Counted from the first letter of the stretch, positions 21,983 to 30,155 are shown. The stretch: DNA of 64,000 nucleotides from Alteriqipengyuania flavescens (GCF_030406725.1 NZ_CP129107.1:1-64000), one strand, 5' to 3'. Notes: generated from the letters alone by a model not told the origin. Program-made: numbers and translations.

Positions 21983-22395
21983 TGGAGCCGGTCCGCCGTG
22001 TTGTCGGCCGCGTGGAAAGTGGTCCTGGCGATTTGCCGCGCCTCGCAGCATTTGCGGCCGTCGAGGCGCGCGAGCTCGGTTTCGAAGTTGGCAGGATTTC
22101 GGTCAGCCGGTCTGCCTCGTTCAGCCAGTCCCGCTATTTCACCGCGGTCGATGTCCGCGGCAATGGCTGGAACATTCGCGTGGCCGACCACCACCGGCCG
22201 TTCTCGTCGAGCTACCAGACCCCCCATTTCGACCTAGTTTCGCTCGATGGTCGCTCGGGCCTGTGCGCCCTGCGCGAATTCCTCCTGGAAATCGTTGCGG
22301 GGGAACGGGAATGGTTCGACCTGTCGCCGACCGGCCGCCGTCCTGCGCGCAAGCGGCGCTGTAATCCCAAGCGGTGGAAGGGTGGGTGGATATGA
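21982..22395 (+). CDS. Phage protein between small and large terminase, unknown
   Basis: This 137-residue protein starts in a TGATG overlap with the small terminase gene and ends in an ATGA overlap with the large one. The middle (FSQSRYFTAVDVRGNGWNIRVADH) is beta-rich; the C-terminus is highly basic (RPARKRRCNPKRWKGGW). No family was recognised. Insertion of a gene between gp27 and gp28 is not the Mu order, so it may be a lineage-specific packaging accessory. Confidence 0.6.
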   Translation: MEPVRRVVGRVESGPGDLPRLAAFAAVEARELGFEVGRISVSRSASFSQSRYFTAVDVRGNGWNIRVADHHRPFSSSYQTPHFDLVSLDGRSGLCALREFLLEIVAGEREWFDLSPTGRRPARKRRCNPKRWKGGWI

Positions 22396-23936
22396 GCAGC
22401 GGCGCACCGGCGGTCCTGCTTCCCTATCAGAGGGAAGCGATCCTGCTGTCCGACCAACACGATCTGCTCGTGATCGAGAAGTCGCGCCGGACCGGGATCA
22501 CCTACGGGTTCGCGGCGGACGCGGTTCTCACCGCTGCCGAACGGGGCCGCGGCGGGCAGAACGTCTTCTATATCGCCTACAATCTCGACATGACCCGCGA
22601 ATTCATCGACTACTGCGGCAGCTTCACCAAGGCCTTCGACAAGGCGGCCTCTGCCCCCAGTGAGTTTCTCTACGATGACGGGTCGGAGGAAGGCATCAAG
22701 GCATTCCGGATCGATTTCCCTTCGGGCTACTCGGTCGTTGCCCTGTCCTCCAAACCCCGCTCGCTGCGCGGCAAGCAAGGCAAGGTCATCATCGACGAGG
22801 CTGCCTTCCACGACCAGCTCGCCGAACTGCTCAAGGCCGCTCTCGCGCTGTTGATGTGGGGCGGCAAGGTCGTCCTGATCTCGACCCACGACGGGGCCGA
22901 CAATCCGTTCAACGAGCTGATCGAGGAAATCCGCGCCGGAAAGCGCAGTGGATATGTCCAGCGCGTCACTCTCCGCCGCGCGCTCGAGGAAGGTCTCTAC
23001 CGCCGCATTTGCCTCGTGACGGGGAAAGAATGGACGGCGGAGGCGGAGCGCGAATGGGAAGCCGATCTGCGCCGGAAATATGGCGCGGCCGCAGAAGAAG
23101 AGCTCGACGTGGTCCCGGCGCGCGGTAGCGGCGTCTACATCGCCCGCGCGACGATCCAGGCGGCCATGAGCGCCGACCTTCCAGTGATCCGGCTGACCTG
23201 TCCCGACGGGTTCGAGCGTGAGCACGAGGCATATCGCACCGATTGGGTCCGCGAATTCCTCGAAGAAGAGGTCGCCCCCTGGCTCGCCGACTTCGATCGA
23301 CGCCGCCATTCCTTCTTCGGCCAGGACTTCGCCCGGTCGGGTGACGTCTCGCCGGCCGTCTTCGGTCAGTACGACGATCTCGGTCGCCTCATCGCCAGGG
23401 TCACGCTTGAGATGCGCAATGTTCCGTTCCGAGAGCAGGAGTTCGCGCTCAACTGGATCCTGAAGCGCCTGCCGCTTTTTGCTGCGGGAAAGGTCGACGC
23501 GCGAGGCAATGGCTCCGCACTCGCCGAGGCTCTCCAACAGGACTGGGGGTTCGACCGTATCGAAGCGGTCCAGACCAGCGAGAAGACCTATCTCGCGTTC
23601 ATGCCCAAACTTCGTGCCTCGATCGAGGATCGCACCATGCTGATCCCGCTCGACGACGGGACGATGGACGATCTGCGCATGGTCAAGCTTGTGCGCGGCG
23701 TCCCCAAGATCCCCGACCGCTCCGTCGTTTCGAAGGCCGATGGGGCGAAGGGACAGCGTCACGGCGATAACGCGATTGCACTGATGCACTTCCGTGCCGC
23801 AGCCGACGAGGATTTTGCACCTTTCGATTTTCGTTCTGCAGGCGGTCGCTCGATCGTCGGGCGCGCCAGCGCCGGCGCTTCGTCGGAGCGCGGCTTCGGC
23901 ACCGTTGGCTCGCGCGCAACCATGAGAGGATATTGA
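22392..23936 (+). CDS. Large terminase (Mu gp28-like)
   Basis: This 514-residue protein has an N-terminal ATPase with LLPYQREAILLSD, a Walker A-like EKSRRTGIT near residues 34 to 42 and Walker B KVIIDEAAFH with Asp135-Glu136, then the motif VVLISTHDG. The C-terminal nuclease half contains FFGQDFARSGD and the end motif GDNAIALMHF. It pumps phage DNA into the head and cuts it. The start at 22392 overlaps the upstream stop; an ATG six codons earlier is less likely. Headful packaging starting from a phage end is usual for Mu-like phages. Confidence 0.93.
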   Translation: MSSGAPAVLLPYQREAILLSDQHDLLVIEKSRRTGITYGFAADAVLTAAERGRGGQNVFYIAYNLDMTREFIDYCGSFTKAFDKAASAPSEFLYDDGSEEGIKAFRIDFPSGYSVVALSSKPRSLRGKQGKVIIDEAAFHDQLAELLKAALALLMWGGKVVLISTHDGADNPFNELIEEIRAGKRSGYVQRVTLRRALEEGLYRRICLVTGKEWTAEAEREWEADLRRKYGAAAEEELDVVPARGSGVYIARATIQAAMSADLPVIRLTCPDGFEREHEAYRTDWVREFLEEEVAPWLADFDRRRHSFFGQDFARSGDVSPAVFGQYDDLGRLIARVTLEMRNVPFREQEFALNWILKRLPLFAAGKVDARGNGSALAEALQQDWGFDRIEAVQTSEKTYLAFMPKLRASIEDRTMLIPLDDGTMDDLRMVKLVRGVPKIPDRSVVSKADGAKGQRHGDNAIALMHFRAAADEDFAPFDFRSAGGRSIVGRASAGASSERGFGTVGSRATMRGY

Positions 23937-23937
23937 A

Positions 23938-25479
23938 ATGGCCGTGCCGGCAAACCGCAGGCAGATGGGAGAACTGGGGCAGCGCATCGCCACCACTGGC
24001 AATGGCCGCGATATCACCCGGCCGTTCGTGCAGGGGTTGCAGCAACCGCGCGATCCGCGTCTCCTTCGGGCGGTTGATTGGGGTGTCTACGATCGCATCC
24101 TCGAAGATGACCAAGTCTTCTCCACGCTGCAGCAGCGGCGCGGTGCAGTCGTCAGCCGGGACTGGAACGTGGTTCCAGGCAACGAAGACGATCCACGTTC
24201 GGTCGCCGCAGCCGACGCCTTGCGCGAGAACCTCCTGCGGATCGGATGGGATCGCATAACAGACAAGATGCTCTTCGCACCCTTCTACGGCTACGCTGTC
24301 GCGGAACTGCTTTGGGCTCCCATGAACGGTCGGATCGAGTTCGAGAACATCCACGTCCGTCATGCGCGCCGGTTCCGCTTCAACGACAGCGGCGAGCTTC
24401 GCCTGATCACCCGCGACAACATGACCCGCGGCGAGGCGCTGCCCGACCGCAAGTTCTGGGTGGTCGCCGCTGGAGGCTCGGACGACGACGAACTTTATGG
24501 TCGCGGCCTGGCCGAATGGCTCTACTGGCCCGCGCTGTTCAAGCGCAACGGCGTTCGGTTCTGGAACAACTTCACAGATCGCTATTCGACGCCGACCGCG
24601 CTGGGCAAATATCGTGCCGGAACTTCCGATGCCGAGATCGACAAGCTGCTCGCCGCGCTTCAGGCCTTCGCCACCGACAGCGGGATCGCGGTTCCCGACG
24701 GCATGGCGATCGAGCTGATGCACGTCGCGCAGGGCGGATCGATCACCAATTTCGAGACACTCTGCCGCTACATGGATGCTGCTATCAGCAAGGTCGTTCT
24801 CTCGCAGACCATGACCACCGACGACGGCGCATCGCTTAGCCAGGCGCAGGTCCATGCCGGCGTGAAGCTGGAGGTCGTAAAGTCCGATGCAGACCTGCTG
24901 TCGGACGGTTTCAACGCGGGGCCGGCGCGCTGGTTCACCGATCTCAATTTCGGCACCGATGTCGCCTCGCCCCGCGTCATGCGCGATATCGAAGAAGAGC
25001 TCGACACCAAGCACCAGGCCGAAACCGACGCCGTTCTCGCACAGATCGGTTGGGTGCGGACCGAGGAAAGCTTCCGCGACACCTATGGCGATGGCTATCA
25101 GCGCACGACAGATGCGGTCGCAGATATTGGCGCCTCCGCACCGCGGAACGTGAACCTTGAGCAGGACGAGCAGCCTGGGCAGGCATCGCTTGCCGAAGCG
25201 GTTGGACCCGACGTTCCTCCGATCGATAGCAGCCGCGAAGATCTACCGGGCTACGTCGCCAGTCGCGTTCTGGCGGCTACCGACGAACAGATCGCTGCCT
25301 ATGCGGCCGAAGGCTTGCTATCCGCTCTCGCCACCGCGGGAGACAGCGATGATCTCGATGACATCCTCGCATTCCGCATGCATCGCGACACCCGTGACGA
25401 TCCCCTCTACCAGGCGCTCCACCGGGCGAGCTTCGCCATGCGCCTCGACATCGACACGGGCGGGGAGCCGATCGCATGA
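23938..25479 (+). CDS. Portal protein (DUF935, Mu gp29-like)
   Basis: This 513-residue protein matches the DUF935 portal family: DDQVFSTLQQRRGAVVSRDW near residues 58 to 77, then MLFAPFYGYAVAELLW, a stem region and QAQVHAGVKLEV. It would form the dodecameric channel at the packaging vertex. It begins one base after the terminase stop and ends in an ATGA overlap with gpF. The C-terminal 100 residues are acidic and probably flexible (HRDTRDDPLYQALHRASF near the end). Confidence 0.93.
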   Translation: MAVPANRRQMGELGQRIATTGNGRDITRPFVQGLQQPRDPRLLRAVDWGVYDRILEDDQVFSTLQQRRGAVVSRDWNVVPGNEDDPRSVAAADALRENLLRIGWDRITDKMLFAPFYGYAVAELLWAPMNGRIEFENIHVRHARRFRFNDSGELRLITRDNMTRGEALPDRKFWVVAAGGSDDDELYGRGLAEWLYWPALFKRNGVRFWNNFTDRYSTPTALGKYRAGTSDAEIDKLLAALQAFATDSGIAVPDGMAIELMHVAQGGSITNFETLCRYMDAAISKVVLSQTMTTDDGASLSQAQVHAGVKLEVVKSDADLLSDGFNAGPARWFTDLNFGTDVASPRVMRDIEEELDTKHQAETDAVLAQIGWVRTEESFRDTYGDGYQRTTDAVADIGASAPRNVNLEQDEQPGQASLAEAVGPDVPPIDSSREDLPGYVASRVLAATDEQIAAYAAEGLLSALATAGDSDDLDDILAFRMHRDTRDDPLYQALHRASFAMRLDIDTGGEPIA

Positions 25480-26693
25480 GCCGCCCCGATATCCGCCTCA
25501 CCATGTTCCTGCCGCCCGACGACACCTTGCGCGTTTGGCAGCTGCGCGACGCACTCCGGCCCAGCGTGCGCTGGCACGAGATGATGCACGAGGATCATGC
25601 ATCCGCGTTCACCGTGGCCAAGATCACCCAGCTCGACCTGCTGCGCGAGGTTCGCGAGAGCCTCGACCGGGCGATCAGCGAAGGGCGCACGTTCGAGGCT
25701 TGGCGTGACGATATCCTGCCCGAGTTGAAGAAGGCAGGCTGGTGGGGGCTGGTGGCGGACGAGAAGCTGACCGGCACTTCCGATCCGATCGTCGTCAATC
25801 GCCGCCGCCTCGAGACGATTTTCAACACCAACATGCGCATGTCGGCGGCAGCCGCGGCATGGGTCAAGATCCAGCGTGAGAAGGAGCGCTTCCCTTATCT
25901 GCGGTATCTGTCCGACCATTGGCGCAAGGATCCGCGCAAGGATCACCAAAGCTGGCACGGCACGATCCTGCCCGTCGACGACCCGTGGTGGCAGACCCAT
26001 TTCCCGCCGAACGGATGGGGCTGCAAGTGCCATTACGAGCAGGTCAGCGAAGAGCGTATGCGGGATCGTGGCTGGACTGTCTCGCCCCGACCTGTCGATG
26101 GTCAGCCGCGGCAGTTCCGCGCGGCCGGACGCGCCGAGCCTGTCGCGGTCCCGCAGGGTATCCATCCTGGCTTCGGGTACAATCCCGGCACAGCACACCT
26201 CCGTGCGCTCTCCCAGAAGACGTCCGCTTCGCTTATGAATGCCGAGGCGGCCGGCCTGGACGAGGTCGCCCGTCGGGCGCTCGCCGATATCGTCGCCGAT
26301 CCCGCTTTCGAACAGTTCGTCGCATTGCCCGATGCAGACTTCCCTTTGGCAATGCGCCAACGCCTCGACGGGGACAGCGAGCGCCAGACGCTGCTCGTAG
26401 TGCTGTCGCCCGATGCCATCTCCACGCCCGAGGGAACTGCGAATTGGACCGCCGGCGATCTGCGTCGTCTGTCCCGCATCATCGAGAACCCCGAACGCAC
26501 CCGGATCGATGACAGCGGCCGCCTCGTCATCCAGGGCACCGGTGACGATGGCGCCTATTACGAAGCCATTCTCGACATCGCATCCGCAGGCCCCGCGCGC
26601 CTGCTTTCGGTTGCTCTGATCGAGGCCCTCGGCTTCGCCGAACCGAAGGGCCGGATCGGTCGGTTCGTGGATCGGTTTTTGGGACGCAATTGA
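25476..26693 (+). CDS. Mu gpF-like minor head protein with extra C-terminal domain
   Basis: This 405-residue protein has the phage Mu protein F-like head morphogenesis domain (PF04233) in residues 60 to 230: SEGRTFEAWRDDILPELKKA, RRRLETIFNTNMRMS, then YLRYLSDHWRKDPRKDH and NGWGCKCHYEQV. Such proteins enter the head with DNA. The last 150 residues form a separate domain (QTLLVVLSPDAI, YYEAILDIASAGPARLLSV) that may be of the phage-linked PBECR toxin-nuclease type, but no catalytic set could be confirmed. It is the last plus-strand phage gene and is directly followed by the terminal repeat array. Confidence 0.9.
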   Translation: MSRPDIRLTMFLPPDDTLRVWQLRDALRPSVRWHEMMHEDHASAFTVAKITQLDLLREVRESLDRAISEGRTFEAWRDDILPELKKAGWWGLVADEKLTGTSDPIVVNRRRLETIFNTNMRMSAAAAAWVKIQREKERFPYLRYLSDHWRKDPRKDHQSWHGTILPVDDPWWQTHFPPNGWGCKCHYEQVSEERMRDRGWTVSPRPVDGQPRQFRAAGRAEPVAVPQGIHPGFGYNPGTAHLRALSQKTSASLMNAEAAGLDEVARRALADIVADPAFEQFVALPDADFPLAMRQRLDGDSERQTLLVVLSPDAISTPEGTANWTAGDLRRLSRIIENPERTRIDDSGRLVIQGTGDDGAYYEAILDIASAGPARLLSVALIEALGFAEPKGRIGRFVDRFLGRN

Positions 26694-27174
26694 GGCGCTG
26701 ATGCAACGCGGTTTCAGCGGCTATTTCCTGTTCCCACTTCTCGAGATGCCAAACGGTGAAGTGGGAACGGATTGCCGAACCTCTAAGCCGCAGAATTGCG
26801 ACCTTTTTGAGAAGTGGGAACGGCAACAGGCGAGAAGTGGGAACGCGGCCCGTTTCAGCGTCCCACTTCTCGCTTGGTTTATGAGAGAAGTGGGACGGCG
26901 TTTTTGCCTCTCAACCCCGCAGGATTGCACGGTTTTTGGGGAAGTGGGACGTGCGACCTGCAAGAAGTGGGATGACGCACGGATTTCTGCGGGTTTGCGG
27001 CCCGTTTTCGCCGCTTAAGTGGGAACGAACTGGGATGCCCGCCTATGCCGGCGCACAGAGGCCTTTTCTAGCTCTAACCCGCAGGCAACCGCCATTTTCA
27101 TCCCATTTTGTCCCGCTCAATGCCACAAAATCCCGCCCCGCCGTCCCCCCGTATTTTCTGTCGTCTCACAGCCA
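26694..27174. repeat. Terminal repeat array (GAAGTGGGA motif), candidate phage end
   Basis: No convincing gene lies in these 480 bases. The motif GAAGTGGGA (or its reverse TCCCACTTC) occurs at 26732, 26758, 26811, 26834, 26861, 26887, 26941 and 26964, with variants TAAGTGGGA (27016) and GAACTGGGA (27027). Two copies sit in a longer repeat of about 35 bases (26788 to 26822 and 26918 to 26950) built as CCGCAG-ATTGC, a T5 tract, then the motif. Two inverted pairs form dyads (26731 to 26767; 26861 to 26895). Position between the last phage gene and the first host gene suggests transposase-binding end sites; a host intergenic repeat is the alternative. Confidence 0.65.
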
Positions 27175-27363
27175 ATGCTGATCCGCCAGATCGAGAAATT
27201 CCTGCGAGAACACGAAATGCCGCCGACCAAATTCGGCCGGCTTGCCGCGCACGACCCGCGCTTCGTGCTCGATCTCAGGATGGGACGCGAACCGCGCCAG
27301 CACACCGCCGCGCGGATCGAAGGCTTCATGACCGGTTACCGGGAGGCTGCCAATGTCCGCTGA
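27175..27363 (+). CDS. Small conserved sphingomonad protein
   Basis: This 62-residue protein starts MLIRQIEKFLREHEMPPTKFG and contains RLAAHDPRFVLDLRMGREP, a pattern of a small helix-turn-helix-like protein family seen in Sphingomonadales. It is the first clear host gene after the prophage. No strong ribosome binding site lies before the ATG, which may reflect separation from its original upstream region. It overlaps the next gene by 11 bases. Confidence 0.65.
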   Translation: MLIRQIEKFLREHEMPPTKFGRLAAHDPRFVLDLRMGREPRQHTAARIEGFMTGYREAANVR

Positions 27364-27709
27364 GACCGCCCCGCCCCAACCCGCCCGCCGCCGCATCCGC
27401 CGCAGCCCGGGCGACCGCCTGCGCGATGCCGTAATCGCCTTGGCCGGCAAGGACGCCGTACTGGCGCGCCATATCGAGAAAAGCTGGGCCAGCATCACCT
27501 TTGCCGGCACCCGCCACACGCTGGAAATCGTCTATTCGGGCGACGGGATCGCGGCGGGCGAGCGGTTCATTGCGGACCTGCCGGATCACGAATTCGCGCT
27601 GGCCGGCCAGCTGGTGGCCGATGCCGTCATCGTGAGCGCGGATCATGCACTGTTGCCGGAGCCGCGCCTGTCGGTGACCTGCGAACTGCTCTTGCTGGAA
27701 GAAGGCTAG
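27353..27709 (+). CDS. Conserved hypothetical host protein
   Basis: This 118-residue protein has a basic Pro/Arg-rich N-terminus and then DAVIALAGKDAVLARHIEKS, SWASITFAGTRHTLEIVY and AGERFIADLPDHEF, a beta/alpha pattern conserved in sphingomonads as far as can be judged by eye. The function is unknown. It overlaps the small gene upstream and converges with the dehydrogenase gene, the two stops overlapping by four bases. Confidence 0.65.
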   Translation: MSAETAPPQPARRRIRRSPGDRLRDAVIALAGKDAVLARHIEKSWASITFAGTRHTLEIVYSGDGIAAGERFIADLPDHEFALAGQLVADAVIVSADHALLPEPRLSVTCELLLLEEG

Positions 27710-28644
27710 TAACCCAGAGCCGGATCGAACCGGGGCTCGACCGGCTTCCCCTTCTCCCACCGCGCCAGGTTTTCGATGAACCTGTCGGCGCTGCGCATGA
27801 ACATTTTCGACTGTGCGCGGCCCGACAGGTGCATCGTGAGCAGCGTGTTATCCAGCGCCCAGAGCGGGTGATCTTGCGGCAGTGGTTCGGGCGTGGTCAC
27901 GTCCAGCAGCGCGCCGCCGATGGATTTCGCCTCCAGCGCCGCGACCAGCGCCGGCTGGTCGACCACGCTGCCGCGGGCGATGTTCACCAGCACCGCGTCG
28001 GACTTCATGGCCTCTAGCTCGTCCGCGCCGACCATCCCGTCGGTCTCGGGCGTTGCGGGCACGGCCAGGATCACCCAGTCGAATTCGCCCAGCTTGCCGC
28101 GCCACTCATCCGGCCCCAGGGCGCCTTCAGCCCCTGACCGCCGCACCGGCACGACCTCCACATCGAACGCTTCCAGCCGCGCCTTGATGAGCTTGCCGAT
28201 CGCGCCCATGCCCAGCAGCAGGGCGCGGCTGCCGGCAAGTTCGATCTTGCCGGGGCTATCGAGCAGCCATTCCTTGCGATCCTGCGCGCGCACCACCTCG
28301 CGATAGCCCTTGGCGTGGACCAGCATCAGCATCACGACATACTCGGCGATGGTGACGGCGTTGATCCCCGCGCCGTTGGTGACAATGGTGCCGCGCTCCT
28401 GCAGCAGGTCGAGCGGCAGGAAATCCAGCCCGGCGTAGATCGAGTTGAGCCAGCGCAATTCGTCCGCGCGTCGCACGGCTTCCGCCATCGGTTCGTGCTG
28501 CTGCAGGTCGAACCAGCCGATCTCCGCCTGCGGGGCAAGCTCCAGCAGCTGTTCGGTGGAGGCGAACCACAGCGGCTCCACCCAACCGGGCAGGCGCGGT
28601 TCGACCAGCGGGCGGATCATGGCGGACAGGACGGCCCTGGTCAT
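27706..28644 (-). CDS. D-2-hydroxyacid dehydrogenase family protein
   Basis: This 312-residue protein has a Rossmann NAD-binding motif GMGAIG at residues 145 to 150 (ALLLGMGAIGKLIKARLEAF) and the family's catalytic Arg224 (NIARGSVVDQ), a Glu near 253 (TTPEPLP) and His272 (LTMHLSG). Such enzymes reduce 2-keto acids with NAD(P)H; the substrate cannot be told. The start at 28644 is chosen because the ATG overlaps the cysS stop (ATGA), so the two genes are coupled; a GTG/ATG a few codons upstream is less likely. Confidence 0.88.
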   Translation of the reverse strand: MTRAVLSAMIRPLVEPRLPGWVEPLWFASTEQLLELAPQAEIGWFDLQQHEPMAEAVRRADELRWLNSIYAGLDFLPLDLLQERGTIVTNGAGINAVTIAEYVVMLMLVHAKGYREVVRAQDRKEWLLDSPGKIELAGSRALLLGMGAIGKLIKARLEAFDVEVVPVRRSGAEGALGPDEWRGKLGEFDWVILAVPATPETDGMVGADELEAMKSDAVLVNIARGSVVDQPALVAALEAKSIGGALLDVTTPEPLPQDHPLWALDNTLLTMHLSGRAQSKMFMRSADRFIENLARWEKGKPVEPRFDPALGY

Positions 28645-30155
28645 GCGAGCTTCCACTCCCAGCCGAGTTGATCGCCGTCCATCACTTCGACGCCCTTGGC
28701 CGCAAGCTCGTCGCGGATGGCGTCAGAGGCGGCGAAGTCCTTTTCGGCGCGGGCGGCCTTGCGGCGCGCGAGCGCGTCCTCGATCTCGCTTTCTTCGATC
28801 GCGGCGGACGCGGGCCGGATGCGGAGATCGGCGCGGGAGACGGACAGCAGGTCGAGGCCGAGCACCGCGTCCATTGCAGCGATTGCTTCAAGCTTCTTTC
28901 CGACGTCGGCCTTTCGAGCGCCCAGAACCGCTTCCAAGGCATTCAAGCCAATTGAGGTGTTGAGGTCGGAGGATATTCCATCGTGAAACTGTTGGTGGAA
29001 CGCACCGAGCAAACTCCCCCACTCGTCACCCTGAACTTGTTTCAGGGTCCATCCCTCTGTTTGCAAAGAAATTTCTGACGGCTCCATGGATGCTGAAACG
29101 GGTTCAGCATGACGGGACTTGAGGGTCTCCACCGCCATCACCATCCGCTTCAACCGCGTAAGCGCCGCCTCAAGCCCCTCCCACGAAAACTCCAGCTCGC
29201 TGCGGTAATGCGCCTGCAGGCACATGAGGCGATAGGCGAGCGGGTGATAGCCCTTGTCGACCAGCAATTGCAGCCGCAGGAACTCGCCCGCGCTCTTGCT
29301 CATCTTCCCGCTGCGCTCGACCAGGAAGTTGTTGTGCATCCAGATCTTCGCGCCGGAATTGCGCGCATCGTCGAGGCCATTCGTGCAGCAGTAGGCCTGG
29401 TTCTGCGCGATCTCGTTCGGGTGGTGGATCTCGCGGTGATCGATCCCGCCGGTGTGGATGTCGAACGGGAAGCCCAAAAGCGCTTCGCCCATGACCGAGC
29501 ATTCGAGGTGCCAGCCCGGCGCGCCGCGGCCCCACGGGCTGTCCCATTCCATCTGCCGGGTCTCGCCCGCAGGGGTCTTGCGCCAGATGGCGAAGTCTGC
29601 GGCGTTGCGCTTGCCCTCGACCGTGTCGATCCGGCCCTCCCCGTCGTCGGTCACGGCGCGCGCCAGACGCCCGTAGTCCTCCACGGTGGAGACGTCGAAA
29701 TAGAGCCCGCTGTCGAGCTCGTAGCAATGCTTCTCCGCAATCCGCTGCCCCCAGGCGATCATAGCCTCGACATATTCGGTGGCGCGCGGGTGCTGCTTCG
29801 TCTGCACGTTCAGCCGCGCAAGGTCGCGCTCGAAATCCTGCTGGTAGAATTTGGCGATCTCCCACGCGCTCTTGTTCTCGCGCGCGGCCATGCGCTCCAT
29901 CTTGTCCTCGCCCTCGTCCGCGTCGGAGGTCAGGTGGCCAACATCGGTGATGTTGATCACGTGGGTGAGCTTGTAGCCCTTCCACTGCAGCACCCGCCCC
30001 AGCGTGTCGGCGAACACATAGGCGCGCATGTTGCCGATGTGCTGGTAGTTGTAGACCGTCGGCCCGCAGGAATAGACGCGCGCCTCGCCCGGGTGGACGG
30101 GCTCGAAGGTCTCGAGGCTGCGGGTGAGCGAGTTGAAAAGCTGAAGGTCGGTCAT
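28641..30155 (-). CDS. cysS: Cysteinyl-tRNA synthetase with in-frame repeat insert
   Basis: This 504-residue class I synthetase charges tRNA-Cys. The zinc and signature parts are present: YSCGPTVYNYQHIGNMRAYV (Cys30-type ligand and HIGN), GWHLECSVM, HHPNEIAQ and KMSKS (RSGKMSKSAGEF). After the catalytic core, the helical domain is interrupted at about residues 346 to 378 by SRHAEPVSASMEPSEISLQT continuing to KQVQGDEW, which is the translation of a palindromic intergenic-type repeat (listed separately). The protein is longer than usual (about 460 to 490). The insert lies between helices LKRMVMAVETL and LLGAFHQQFHDG, so activity may be retained. Confidence 0.95.
   Translation of the reverse strand: MTDLQLFNSLTRSLETFEPVHPGEARVYSCGPTVYNYQHIGNMRAYVFADTLGRVLQWKGYKLTHVINITDVGHLTSDADEGEDKMERMAARENKSAWEIAKFYQQDFERDLARLNVQTKQHPRATEYVEAMIAWGQRIAEKHCYELDSGLYFDVSTVEDYGRLARAVTDDGEGRIDTVEGKRNAADFAIWRKTPAGETRQMEWDSPWGRGAPGWHLECSVMGEALLGFPFDIHTGGIDHREIHHPNEIAQNQAYCCTNGLDDARNSGAKIWMHNNFLVERSGKMSKSAGEFLRLQLLVDKGYHPLAYRLMCLQAHYRSELEFSWEGLEAALTRLKRMVMAVETLKSRHAEPVSASMEPSEISLQTEGWTLKQVQGDEWGSLLGAFHQQFHDGISSDLNTSIGLNALEAVLGARKADVGKKLEAIAAMDAVLGLDLLSVSRADLRIRPASAAIEESEIEDALARRKAARAEKDFAASDAIRDELAAKGVEVMDGDQLGWEWKLA
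29025..29113. repeat. REP-like palindromic element inside cysS
   Basis: Two imperfect palindromes make up the element: ACCCTGAA...TTTCAGGGT at 29028 to 29048 and ATGCTGAA...TTCAGCAT at 29090 to 29110, bounded by GTCA and TGAC ends. The wording GTCACCCTGAACTTGTTTCA and ATGCTGAAACGGGTTCAGCA is typical of abundant sphingomonad intergenic repeats. Here it is read through in frame by cysS. Confidence 0.8.

Larger units (their letters stand above)
1..27100. mobile_element. Mu-like transposable prophage (left end outside window)
   Basis: A near-complete set of transposable-phage genes fills this span: S24 repressor, Ner, DDE transposase A, ATPase B, Gam, GemA, Mor-type activator, gp26/gp27-like proteins, large terminase, DUF935 portal, gpF, gpG, gp36, protease I, capsid, tail tube and tape measure. 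Host genes start at 27175. The right limit lies between 26694 and 27174 and is set here only approximately; the left limit is beyond base 1. The tail tube, tail chaperone pair and long tape measure indicate a siphovirus-type tail like B3 or D3112 rather than Mu's contractile tail. The key catalytic residues of the transposase are present, so the element looks intact within the window. Confidence 0.93.

Noticed and set aside
22212-24017. Minus-strand open frame of 601 codons
   Set aside because: It is antisense to the large terminase, whose ATPase and nuclease motifs are clear on the plus strand.
26701-27018. Plus-strand open frame of 105 codons after gpF
   Set aside because: It is made up of the terminal repeat array; the repeated DNA motif gives repeated peptide words and there is no ribosome binding site or domain.
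26731-27035. Possible CRISPR array
   Set aside because: Motif copies occur in both orientations with irregular spacing of 10 to 55 bases and no constant-length spacers.
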